A stretch of 64,000 nt of DNA from Caballeronia sp. SEWSISQ10-4 2 (lineage in GTDB: Bacteria > Pseudomonadota > Gammaproteobacteria > Burkholderiales > Burkholderiaceae): contig NZ_JALPRJ010000014.1 of assembly GCF_030464885.1 (NCBI RefSeq), positions 62,001 through 126,000 on the forward strand, read 5' to 3'. A program made the position numbers and the translations under genes. Of the stretch, positions 33,232 to 42,248 are shown piece after piece (the first letter of the stretch is position 1; each line of letters begins with the position of its first letter). The notes below the pieces were generated by a model. The model was not told the DNA's origin. It saw only the letters and a list, made by a program, of their open reading frames with translations, and did no database searches.

Positions 33232-33267
33232 CCAAAAAACGTGCCGGGGCTCCGGCACGTTTTTTGG
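33232..33267. terminator. Perfect 16-bp-stem bidirectional terminator
   Basis: CCAAAAAACGTGCCGG, loop GGCT, then CCGGCACGTTTTTTGG. The A and T tracts make it a Rho-independent terminator on both strands. It lies 112 bp upstream of the response-regulator gene; no clear upstream gene is present. Confidence 0.85.
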
Positions 33268-33378
33268 GCAGAGGCTGACGGAGACAGCGAGATGCGGCGT
33301 GAAAGTTGCGTAAGTCGTTGCTTTTGTCGATTTGACGGTGATGTCGATCCACATTCGGCTCGACAGTGGAGAAGCGAA

Positions 33379-34011
33379 ATGATCAAGATCCTGATTGCAG
33401 ACGGTCACGTGCTGGTGCGTTGCGGGTTGAGGCGGATCATCGCGGCGACGACCGATATCGCCGTCGCCGACGAAGCAGCGCGAGGCTTCGAGGTGGTCGA
33501 CAAACTACGCATCGGCTATGTCGATCTGGTCTTGCTGGAGATGGCGATGCCCGGCATCAGCGGCGTCGACCTGATCCGCCGTGTGCGTGCCGAGAGGCCG
33601 CGATTGCCGGTGCTCGTTTTCAGCACCTGTAACGAAGCTCACGTCGCATCGCGCGCGCTGCGTGCGGGCGCCACCGGCTATGTGACAAAGAACAGCGATC
33701 CGGATGTCCTGCTTGCTGCGATTCGTCAGCTCGCCAGCGGCGGGCGATTTATTGATCCGAAGTTGGTGGACGCGATTATCTTCGAGACCTACGAGGGCGA
33801 CGCGCCTCCGTACGAGGTCCTGTCCGGCCGTGAGTTTCAAGTACTGCAGATACTCGCTGCCGGCAGGAGTATCAACGACACCGCGCTCGGATTGGCGCTT
33901 AGTGCGAAGACCATCAGCACCCACAAAATGCGCCTCATGCAAAAGCTCGGACTAGGCAACAACGCAGAGCTGATGCGCTATGCGATCAGGCACGGTCTAG
34001 TCTGTGGCTGA
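33379..34011 (+). CDS. NarL/FixJ-type response regulator with atypical phosphorylation site
   Basis: The 210-residue protein has an N-terminal receiver domain (residues 1-118) and a C-terminal LuxR-type helix-turn-helix (SGREFQVLQILAAGRSIND, ISTHKMRLMQKLGL). The receiver lacks key acids: the phospho-acceptor Asp is Glu54 (LVLLEMAMPG), and the second acid of the DD pair is Gly9 (IADGH). S82 and K104 are kept. Glu can mimic phospho-Asp, so the protein may be constitutively active. The ATG at 33379 follows GGAG and begins exactly at the receiver; the longer upstream frame is not supported. No histidine kinase gene is adjacent. Confidence 0.88.
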   Translation: MIKILIADGHVLVRCGLRRIIAATTDIAVADEAARGFEVVDKLRIGYVDLVLLEMAMPGISGVDLIRRVRAERPRLPVLVFSTCNEAHVASRALRAGATGYVTKNSDPDVLLAAIRQLASGGRFIDPKLVDAIIFETYEGDAPPYEVLSGREFQVLQILAAGRSINDTALGLALSAKTISTHKMRLMQKLGLGNNAELMRYAIRHGLVCG

Positions 34012-34712
34012 CGATTTTGGGATGCTGAATTAATCATAAATTCGAGGCAAATTGGCCAAGTCTTATCGCCTGCAACTTGCCTGCCCAAGAGAAGGATATT
34101 GCCGCCCATGTCGTGAATGTACATGGACCTCTCGAATTTACAATTGCTGAGCTTCGCGTCGATCTGGGCAATGCGCTGTACGACAGGCTCCAAGGCAAAA
34201 TGTGTCTGGGTGCGAAGCTTCGATGGTCTTATTCCCGGCCAGCAACTTCGACGTTATCCATTTATCGATAGCTGCAACGGCGAAGCGGCGTGAGCAGATC
34301 GATTTCACGAACCGGCTGTAAGCAATCAGACGAAACTGGTCGCGCGCAAGGATTCCGGCTTTGAAGAACACTAGGCACCGGCTCAAGCAGAGATCGCAAT
34401 AGACAATAGTTTAGTTATCTAAATTATTTGACATAAACTAAACCACATTTTCGTCAGCTATACGAATCATTTGCGTCTGCTGGGCCGAGCGAAGACCAAA
34501 CCCCAATGAAAGCATGTTAAGTCTGTGACTCACATGACACAGCAGTTCACGAATCACGAGGAGGGCGGCAGTGCCGGGCAGTGAGATAGATGGAAGCATA
34601 AGACGTTGGCGATCAACTTTAGCGCGCAACGCCGAGTGTCAAAAGATCCGCTGATGTCCGCACCTTGGCCAGTTTTCGCCTGCGAGACCGACCGTCGCCA
34701 TGTTGCCTTCGG
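34012..34712. other. Gene-poor stretch
   Basis: I find no recognisable gene. Minus-strand frames near 34138-34386 and 34438-34629 are open but match no family I know. A short AT-rich patch lies around 34400-34445. Confidence 0.5.
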
Positions 34713-35033
34713 TCAGTGGGCGCCGAAGATCCGGTCGAGCGCGGCCAATATGGCATCGCGGTGATCCGCAAGGGAGCCGATGCGCCTGCCGAGCGCGTTC
34801 AACGGAACAGCGCTCATGGCAGGCGTGTCGAGGAAGTGTTTCTCGCCATTGATCTCGAAGACCGGCAGCAAATCGGACGGTTTGCCTGAGAACCCGAGAT
34901 CCGGGGTAGGTCGCAAAGGAATCACGATGCGCGTGGGCAAGATTCCGACATGCGTGCTCTGCACGTCGAGCAGGTACGGCGCAAGGCGCCGCGTCTGATC
35001 GTCGGGGTTACCGTAGAGATCAAAACGCGCCAT
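34713..35033 (-). CDS. ccdB: CcdB-family toxin
   Basis: The 106-residue protein starts MARFDLYGNPD and contains YLLDVQSTHVGILPTRIVIP followed by LRP, the CcdB core. The C-terminus is LDRIFGAH; in F-plasmid CcdB the last residues (WGI) contact gyrase and differ here. CcdB poisons DNA gyrase and is neutralised by CcdA. It overlaps the stop of the ccdA gene (TAATG), the usual antitoxin-first order with translational coupling. The length matches the family (~101-105). Chromosomal copies are common in proteobacteria. Confidence 0.88.
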   Translation of the reverse strand: MARFDLYGNPDDQTRRLAPYLLDVQSTHVGILPTRIVIPLRPTPDLGFSGKPSDLLPVFEINGEKHFLDTPAMSAVPLNALGRRIGSLADHRDAILAALDRIFGAH

Positions 35034-35275
35034 TAAAACGTTCTGTATTTCGCGAGCGGCAGCCCGTCGCGTTCAACCATCGCAGTGTATGCTGCGACCA
35101 ACTCGGCATTGTCGTCGGCCCAACGGCGAGCCTCAGTCTCCTGAATTTCTTCGCGCACGCCACGCTCACTCGCGCGCGAAAGGTTGATCCCCAGCTCCTT
35201 GGCCCGCGCCAGGACTTCAGGCGGCAATGTGACGTTCGTGGACTTGCGCGCCCGGACTTCGAGTGCCTTACCCAT
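35033..35275 (-). CDS. ccdA: CcdA-family antitoxin
   Basis: The 80-residue protein has an N-terminal ribbon-helix-helix DNA-binding part (KSTNVTLPPEVLARAKELGI) and a C-terminal toxin-binding segment ending with RWADDNAELVAAYTAMVERD followed by GLPLAKYRTF. CcdA binds CcdB and, with it, represses their own operon. The ATG at 35275 gives the normal length; the frame continues upstream through the operator to 35344 but this is not translated in relatives. It lies upstream of, and overlaps, the toxin gene. Confidence 0.9.
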   Translation of the reverse strand: MGKALEVRARKSTNVTLPPEVLARAKELGINLSRASERGVREEIQETEARRWADDNAELVAAYTAMVERDGLPLAKYRTF

Positions 35276-35283
35276 GTGTATTC

Positions 35284-35308
35284 CATGTTTGAAAACATGT
35301 GCATTATA
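35284..35308 (-). promoter_or_regulatory. ccdAB operator and -10
   Basis: On the minus strand a consensus -10 TATAAT (plus-strand 35303-35308) is followed by the palindrome CATGTTT-TC-AAACATG (35284-35299), just upstream of the ccdA start. The position fits autorepression by the ribbon-helix-helix antitoxin. Confidence 0.65.
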
Positions 35309-35344
35309 GTCCACATGCATGATGATCGCGCTCGACTGAAGCAC

Positions 35345-36522
35345 TTTTGTTCACTCGATTATCTATCCAACCCAATGATTTAAAATGAATTTGCATTTTC
35401 CACTGGTCAGTTTTCCATCTCTGCTTCCTGAAGCAGTCGCGACCACTCTTGATCCTTTCAGGCGTGTTACAGCCTTTCAATAACCACGCGACGCAGTTGT
35501 GACCCAGCGTTAGCCAGTGATCATGCAGTCTCATCCTGTTTCGGCAACCGGCAGGCGGGTGCACATGGGTAGGTCGGCGTATATGTCGGCAAAGGCTCGG
35601 GGTGAACGGGCGAAATCGACTCTACGAACACATCGGCCAAGCGCTAAGTTTGTGACGGTCGATTCTTGCAAAAAAAATGAAATTTGAGGGAGTGCTGCTA
35701 CCTCTAGTTCCTGGAGCGAGCATATCGGCGAGTGCGTAACGTTCATCACGGTCGCGCGGGATGGATGCAACTTTCACGTGCAAGCCGTATGCGGTCAGTT
35801 CATCGGCAACGTCAATGAATTCGGCTTCATCGGCCACATTCAGTTGGAGTGTTGAGATGCCGGTTATGCGCGTTGTCGTCAGCGGCCCGAACGGCAAACG
35901 AATACTTTTACGCGGGTGACGAGGCACATCAACTATTGCAGCGCGCGGCGCGAACGGCGGAACGTTTTCGCGTCAATGTAGCTCAGGTCATCCTGCACGG
36001 ATGGGTACCGCGCCAAGCCCTCCCCTGGCGCGCCACGCCGCGCGCGTTTCCTGGCTGCGCCGCGCTGCAGTCGATCCCGCAATTCAGGTGCAAGCCCGAT
36101 AGCGGGCTTCTTGTTACCCGAGCCGGCGCGGGCCGTGCCAGCGGCGCAAGGGGAGGCGCTAGGGGATGCCCCGACAATGGACGGCCTCACGAGGGGAGGG
36201 TGGCTGTTACTTCGCCCTGATGAGCCAGGAGATAACGGCGCTAACCGGTCGCATTTCAGTGCCGCCCGCGAGCTGGGGTTGGACGGTGACATGGCGGCTT
36301 ACCGTGGCCGTTACCGAGCCGATGTAAAGCAATTCACCGCTCTCATCCTGGTAACCTTGCTCTAGTAACAGTCGTCTTCCGTGCGAACCTCGGCGGTGCG
36401 AACCAGCGGTTTCCCCACGGGCCTCGCCGCGGGTTTTTTGCGTTGCAGCCTGCCACTGCCACAAATATTGATCGGGTACAGTGTACGGGAAGCGTTTCTA
36501 TCTACCGCCAACAAGAATTCGA
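35345..36522. other. Gene-poor stretch with one doubtful minus-strand frame
   Basis: The best candidate is the minus-strand frame 35622-35927, whose middle (ITGISTLQLNVADEAEFIDV, DELTAYGLHVKVASIPRDRD) has protein-like composition but belongs to no family I recognise and lacks a clear ribosome-binding site. A second minus-strand frame near 36207-36360 is similarly uncertain. Near 36413-36440 an imperfect hairpin followed by six T residues resembles a terminator. The remainder shows nothing. Confidence 0.4.
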
Positions 36523-36873
36523 ATGGTCCGCACCACCTGCCGCAGCCTACTTGCCATCAGCCTCGCATTGCTTGCCGTCACAACCGACGTACACGCCCGT
36601 CAATCCAATCTCGCTGATCTCGCCCAGGCGCGGCGACTGGTCGGCCAGAGCCGCCAGCTAGTCAGAGACGCGCACTGCCGAGATCCGCATGGATTCGGTG
36701 GTCACGAAGTAAAGGCCGCGGAACTGCTCAGGCGTGCCGCGCTCCAGCTCAATGAAGCGCGCGACTTCAGGATCTACAACGTTCACAGACCATCGCGTCC
36801 GGCCCATCGAGCGAAGCGATGGTCTGGCCGCCATCTCGCCTCCAAAGCCGTGCAGCAACGTATGTCGGGATGA
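36523..36873 (+). CDS. Small secreted helical protein, unknown function
   Basis: From the ATG at 36523 the first ~25 residues (MVRTTCRSLLAISLALLAV, then TTDVHA) form a signal peptide. The mature part contains LADLAQARRLVGQSRQLV and GFGGHEVKAAELLRRAALQL, two amphipathic helices of a kind common in small exported Burkholderia proteins. After residue ~90 the sequence (NVHRPSRPAHRAKRWSGRH) looks unlike a continuation, so the true end may have been changed by a frameshift. No operon partner is visible. Function unknown. Confidence 0.55.
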   Translation: MVRTTCRSLLAISLALLAVTTDVHARQSNLADLAQARRLVGQSRQLVRDAHCRDPHGFGGHEVKAAELLRRAALQLNEARDFRIYNVHRPSRPAHRAKRWSGRHLASKAVQQRMSG

Positions 36874-36939
36874 TTATTCGGTAAGCGCCCGAGCGAGGCC
36901 GTCCTTGACGCGAATCGCGATTAGGATGCGTATGAGGGC

Positions 36940-37150
36940 AACTGATCAGCGACGGCCCAAGGCAGCAGTTCGCTTACCTGATTGACCGGACTGGATCAAG
37001 GTCATTGAGTTTGGCGGTCGCGACCACCGTGTAGATCGCGGCGCCTCGCTCACCACCGCTGTCAGAGCCGAAGTGAAGGAAGTTTTTACGGCCGAGCGCT
37101 ACCGCTCGTAACGCGCGTTCGGCGGCGTTCTCGTTCGAGGGCACCAGATT
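36940..37150 (-). pseudogene. IS66-family transposase remnant
   Basis: The minus-strand reading NENAAERALRAVALGRKNFL, then HFGSDSGGERGAAIYTVVAT and AKLNDLDP, is the conserved end of the catalytic domain of IS66 TnpC, including its Glu. It is followed in another frame by VSELLPWAVADQLP, the C-terminal segment. The N-terminal ~400 residues and the accessory orfs are missing. Confidence 0.82.
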
Positions 37151-38250
37151 ACAGATTCACAAGAATGGAAGCGGTTGAACGAAGCGCGGCCATATTGTGC
37201 GGTACATGGCGGGTAGTTCACTGAGTGGTCTACCTTGATAAGCATGAAGTGCTGATTAGTTCTCCAAACAGACGATCGGGACCCCTCAACGGACATACAG
37301 GCGCATCCGTACTCTCGAGTCTCGAGTGCGCTCATTCGGCCATCGCCATCGCGTTGGAGGACGCAAAAAAAACCATCGGGGGAAGACCGGCCGATTCCCC
37401 GAGCGGCTCTGGATAACGTGGGCTCAACGCCTGACCGTAACGATCTGGTGGATCATATTTCGTTCGATTCGATGGGAGACCGTCTTTGTAGCTCATATCG
37501 GAATGACACGCAAGAACGAGAACTTCGCCTTGCGGGAGGCCATCGTTCGTAACCCTCAGAATAGTTGCTTCGATCTTCCCGTTGGGACGGCTCAGAACCA
37601 GCGCCTTGAAATGATCAGTAAACGAAAATGGTTGATGCTCGGAATTCCAGAATCTTTCTTAGAAAATGGAGTGCGACACGGGCAACTTAAGGATGAGGCC
37701 GGTACTTGTCGAAACGGTTCTCCGGAAGGATCGTTGCGTACGATGATGGTCCTCCCGCGCAGAGGATGACGCCTACGCCGAAGGTATCAAAAACGCCATC
37801 CTTCGACAAACTAAAACCACGCCGGACGCGGGTGGCCGCGTTAGAAAAACTACCGTTACCACGCCTGTACGGGTGGCGTGCATCATGGGCGAGCGGCCTT
37901 CGTATATCCGTTGAATGTTATCGAGTCGTCACCTATATTGACCTTGTCGTCTCTCGCTCAGCTCCAAAAAGAATGACTGTAACGTAAGCTAATCGCCCGA
38001 TTACTGTCACATTGCTGTCAAGTTGACTTGCAATACCGTGCCCACCGAATGCGCCACGCCTCCCGATAGCGGCCGCCGGGCTATGCATAAGCATTAACTA
38101 CGCAAACGTTCGTTGCTAAAGAGTGGGCGCTCTAGAAAATCGTCTGGTCGTCGGGGACGGCCCTTGGCCGGCGAGCCGCGTCTCGAGGCGCAATCTGCTA
38201 CCGGTTCGGATAACGCTCGATCTCTAGACCCGAATTGGAGGAACATATTC
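37151..38250. other. Gene-poor stretch upstream of the peptidase locus
   Basis: No gene is recognised in about 1.1 kb. Open plus-strand frames at 37326-37769 and 37706-37987 have no family resemblance and no good ribosome-binding site. The region before 38251 has GTCAAGTTGACTTG near 38015, a possible -35 area for the peptidase gene. Confidence 0.5.
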
Positions 38251-39183
38251 ATGGCACACCCCACATCCCCCGATTTACTGAGCCGATTGCAGACCTTTGA
38301 GTCGCCGCCAGCCGAATTTGACCCGCAAATTGCGGATGCCAAGCAACTTCGGCGGCATGGGTTCCCACGCCGACCGGACCCGGAGAAAGAGCCGCAGTTG
38401 ATGCGGCTCTGGCGGCGGGCCTTTACCCGCGCGCCACGGCTCCACATGGTCAAGGCGGAACTTGCGATAGACCCGATCATGAGCCGACGCGATCCTCAAC
38501 GCAACCTGAAGTCGGACTTCAACCCGTCCGGCTGGGGTGGCGTCATCGTGCCGACGGCGTCGCTCGGCTTTTCCCCGTACGAGCCGGCTAATACTGTGTT
38601 CGCAGAATGGGTCGTGCCGGAGATCTTTCCCGTTGCCGGCGACCCTTCGACGCCTTTGACCGTTGGCTTCTGGGTCGGTCTAGACGGCTCTGACCCCACG
38701 TCGTACGAGCTATTGCAGGCGGGCACGGCAGCCACCATCACCGGCAACAGCGTGAGCTACTGGGCTTGGACGGAGTGGTACACAAGCCAGTACGGTGACC
38801 CGGCAGTGCAAGTCACCAATTTCGCGATTCAGCCGGGCGATATGGTGTCCTTCCTAGTTTGTTCGCCGCAACCGGACCAGGGCTTTGTCTCAATGATGAA
38901 CTACAGGACCCAGCAAGCCACCAGTGTCGGCATTCCTGCGCGGCCAGGCGTCACCTCAGTCGGCGGCCGAGCGGAGTGGATCGTGGAGGGGATCTCAGCC
39001 GATCTTCCAGACTTCTCCCCAGCGGTGTTCACAAACATTAGCGCCGGCACACAGCACCATAGCTTCAGTTTGTCGCCTGGCGGCTCAATTACCAATATCG
39101 CGGGCAGCGGCGGCAGCTCGCTGACGCAGGCGTATATCGCCTCGCCGACTACCGCGTTGGTGCTCTGGGAAGGTAGCGCTTAG
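38251..39183 (+). CDS. G1-family (glutamic, eqolisin-like) peptidase
   Basis: The 310-residue protein has a helical N-terminal ~85 residues and then a beta-sandwich with the G1 family landmarks: SGWGGVIVP (residues 93-101), WVVPEI, GFWVGLDG followed by the candidate catalytic Gln156 (LLQAGT), and the AEWIVEG motif (241-247) that carries the catalytic Glu. G1 peptidases are acid proteases, best known from fungi, with bacterial members in Burkholderiaceae. No classical signal peptide is visible. The ATG at 38251 follows TTGGAGGAA. It precedes a metallopeptidase gene, together forming a small protease locus. Confidence 0.83.
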   Translation: MAHPTSPDLLSRLQTFESPPAEFDPQIADAKQLRRHGFPRRPDPEKEPQLMRLWRRAFTRAPRLHMVKAELAIDPIMSRRDPQRNLKSDFNPSGWGGVIVPTASLGFSPYEPANTVFAEWVVPEIFPVAGDPSTPLTVGFWVGLDGSDPTSYELLQAGTAATITGNSVSYWAWTEWYTSQYGDPAVQVTNFAIQPGDMVSFLVCSPQPDQGFVSMMNYRTQQATSVGIPARPGVTSVGGRAEWIVEGISADLPDFSPAVFTNISAGTQHHSFSLSPGGSITNIAGSGGSSLTQAYIASPTTALVLWEGSA

Positions 39184-39556
39184 AGACTGCGGGAAGGAAC
39201 CTGCGATATTGGTGTCTCACTCGGCGTTGTCACTTTATTGTCGGAGAGACGAACTGAACGCCGATGCAAGAGCCGCTCACAAACCAGCAGGTGGGGTTGG
39301 TCGCAGTAAGGCGTTCAGTCGCCAGGTTCGTACAGCCGCTATCGGCCGGCTGGAGCCGCAGCGGGTGATTGGTTGTACGCCGGCATCAAATTCGGAACCG
39401 GCCATTCGCGCAACGAGTCGGAGCCGGGCCAATTGATTGGCTCCTGAACGGTCCCGTTTATGCTGCCTATGCGTGACCCTATGCCAGATGACCGCGCGCA
39501 AAGCGCAATCCGGTTGTGTAATGCTGCTTCATGATGTCAGAGAGAGGGCTCCGATC
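39184..39556. other. Intergenic between the two peptidase genes
   Basis: No gene is recognised. The 370 bp may hold the promoter of the metallopeptidase gene; I see no strong consensus hexamers. Confidence 0.5.
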
Positions 39557-41900
39557 ATGGACTTACGCTCAGGTTCCCTGGATTTCTCACAACCACTCAG
39601 TGGGAGTGGTCCCCGCACCGCGTCCGCTACCGTTGTTTTTCCTCATACAGTGAAGTCCGCCATTGCGGGACTTTCGGGTTACGCGGCCGAATAGCGGCGG
39701 AAACGATCACCACATAGGCTTGCTCGAAATCAAGCTGGACACTTCGATCAACGACAACACCGTAACTGTTGACGGGAGATTCGGCTTACGCGATTGGTCC
39801 GGCAACTGGGACGACGAATACGACGGCAGCATCGATTTCGTCGTCGTTGCCGATCTTGCGTCAATCGGCGAGCCGCCTCCGCGCGGCGATCTAAGCATCA
39901 CGGGAATGGAATTGAACCAGGTAGTTCAGTTCTTCGGTACGGCAGGCTTTCTCGACCCTGCCAACGTCCGGCCAGACAATTCCATATTCCTAGTCGCACG
40001 AAAGACCACGGGAGTACGGGTCTACGTGGACTGGGATTCGTCGGCCGGCCTTGCGCCAATTACGAATCTCACGGGTCAGCTGACCGTCAAGACAAGTGGC
40101 GGCACGGTCGTGCTCAATCCCATCAATCCCGGCCAGGCCATTACGCCGAAGCGTTCCACGCAGATCAATCAGGCCCTGTCCAACGACACGCTGAACTTTT
40201 CGATTCCCGCAGCCCAGTCCGTCGGCACGGTCACGGTCAGCTGCCAGGTGTGGGACCAGGCTGCGCCGGCTTCGAAGAGCGCCGAATTCACGCGCACTCT
40301 CGTGTTCGTGGCAGTCGATCCGCTCAACATCTTCCTGGTGGGCGTGAACCTTACCAACCTTCCGGCCACTGCCCCGACGCAGGCGCAGATTTCGACCGCG
40401 CTCTCGTCCTTCATGTTTAAGGTATATCCGCGCGGCGATATCATTCAAACGGGTTTTACCACTATCAACTTCAATGAGACCGTCACAGGCCCATCCAGCA
40501 GCGGATGCACCAGCGGATTCAACGACCTATTGGAGAACCTGGAAGACCTGGGCGGCGGCTCGGGCAACATGGTCTTCGGCGGCTTGCCAACACCGCCCGG
40601 AGGCATTCCGGCTGGCGTCGTCGGCTGCAACGAGTCTCTCGGCGATGGGGTGGGCACCGCCTTCATCGCCCTGACGTCCGCCTGCGCGCACGAACTGACC
40701 CATGCCCTCGGGCGTGACCACAGTGACACCGACTCGAACTATCCGAATTACGACAGCTTCCAGAATTCGAGCATTGGCGTTTTCGGATTCGATCCAACCA
40801 CCAATACCGTGTTCAATCCGGCCACCGCGCAAGACTTCATGAAAGCGTCTATTCCAGGCACTCCATGGGTCAGTCCGTACACCTATCAGGCGCTCCTCGC
40901 CGGCCCGCAAGGCGCCCCTGGTCCGGGCGGACCGCAGATGAGTCGACACGTGAGAACAAACATGTTGTTCTTACGATTGAGTGTAGATCGCAAGCGCAAA
41001 GTGACCAGGCAGCCGTCGTTCTACTATGAGGCGCCGCTTCAATATCGAGGAGGATGCCGGTCGGACTTTACGGTCGAATTCCAGGATGCGGATCGCAACG
41101 TCCTAGATTGCGCTCCGCTGCACTGCCGATGCACCGATCACGGTTGCCGCTGCTGGCCCAAGGCGCTGCACGACGGGATTCCCTATCCGGATGGCACCAA
41201 GTGGCTTCTCGTCTGGGAGGACGACAAGCAGCTCTACGAAGAGGAGATCCCCGACCCCCCCATGGTCAAGATAACCGGCACGGAGCCGCACAAGGAGGGA
41301 GTGATACTGAAGTGGAGTTCCGACGCCAAGCCGCCGTGGTATCTCATCCATTGGTTCGATCGGAAATACGGCGTCTACCGCGGCGTTGCGCCTCGACTTC
41401 AAGACACCTCGCTCCTCATACCGCGAACCCTGTTCACCCACGATCCTCGACTCGAGGTATGCGTTCTGGCCACGTCCGGCATCGCCACTGGACGCGCTTG
41501 CATGGAGGTGAGCCTCGACGACTATCGGCCTCAGGTTCCCGGAATTGGGATTGTCGGGGTCGATCCAAACGAACCGTATCCCAAACCGATATCATGCGTC
41601 ATTAGTGCCACTGCGACCGACACAGCGGGACGGCAGCTGGACGGAAACCACCTTACCTGGTACCGCGACGGAGCCGCAATCGCGCGGGGAAACCAACTCG
41701 ATCTGCGCACACTCAACAACGGAAGGCACGTTGTGCGTGCCGTCCTGCGCGGAATTGGCGATCGACTGGTAGCACGCTCCTGGGTCGTCGATAGGACGCC
41801 GGCGGGATGCGTGCTCATCAGCACGGTGTGCGATCCACCGACAAAGGGCACGCCGGAAGACCATCCGCATCCGCATCCGGAACCGCCACCCTGCGATTAA
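39557..41900 (+). pseudogene. Metzincin-like metallopeptidase gene with a single-base frameshift
   Basis: The gene seems to start at the ATG at 39557 (MDLRSGSLDFSQPLSGSGPR ...) and hits a TAG at 39692. One extra base there would join it to the long frame that continues to 41900, and the joined reading GYAAE-Y-SGGNDHHIG aligns with the small protein at 41916. Domains: an N-terminal GLRDWSGNWDD domain (~residues 15-95), then two beta-rich regions. The zinc motif HELTHALGRDH (40689-40721) comes next, then Ig-like repeats and a His/Pro tail (EDHPHPHPEPPP). HExxHxxGxxH is the metzincin signature. No signal peptide is seen. It could be a real mutation or a sequencing error. Confidence 0.75.
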
Positions 41901-41915
41901 TGAGGAGGAAGAGTT

Positions 41916-42224
41916 ATGCAAATCGTAAACAGTTCGCAGGCATTCCCGAATATCTCGGGCTTCGGACCCCAGGTAAGTACTGCCAACATTTCGATGCCGG
42001 CTAGCGTGACTCAAGCGACGGCCATACTTACCGGCTTCCTGGCGGAATTCGGCAACAACAACGACCACCACCTGGGCCAGATCGACGTACAGGTTAACGT
42101 TCCGCCAGGGGGAGTGAACGGCACTTCGGTCACGGTGAACGTTTCCCTCGGCCTGCGCGACTGGTCGGGCAATTGGGATGATAACTACAACGGAACGGTA
42201 TTCTTCTCCGTAATTGGAGAGTGA
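41916..42224 (+). CDS. Small protein sharing the GLRDWSGNWDD domain of the metallopeptidase
   Basis: The 102-residue protein (start behind GAGGAGGAAG, 15 bp after the metallopeptidase stop) consists almost wholly of the domain found at the N-terminus of that peptidase: NNDHHLGQIDVQVNV, then VSLGLRDWSGNWDDNYNGTV. About 80 residues can be aligned. The domain is beta-rich and I do not know a name for it. Translation directly behind the peptidase gene suggests the two act together, for example as an inhibitor, chaperone or carrier. This is inference. Confidence 0.75.
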   Translation: MQIVNSSQAFPNISGFGPQVSTANISMPASVTQATAILTGFLAEFGNNNDHHLGQIDVQVNVPPGGVNGTSVTVNVSLGLRDWSGNWDDNYNGTVFFSVIGE

Positions 42225-42248
42225 CCGAGCTGGCATTAGACCTATCCG

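Noticed and set aside
33034..33378. N-terminal extension of the response-regulator frame
   Set aside because: It runs through the perfect terminator hairpin and has no domain; the receiver starts at 33379.
34138..34629. Two minus-strand frames in the gene-poor stretch
   Set aside because: I found no family resemblance and no ribosome-binding site, so they were not called as genes.
36207..36464. Minus-strand frame with LLYIGSVTATVSRHVTV
   Set aside because: Composition is protein-like but the frame is short, lacks a start signal and matches nothing I know.
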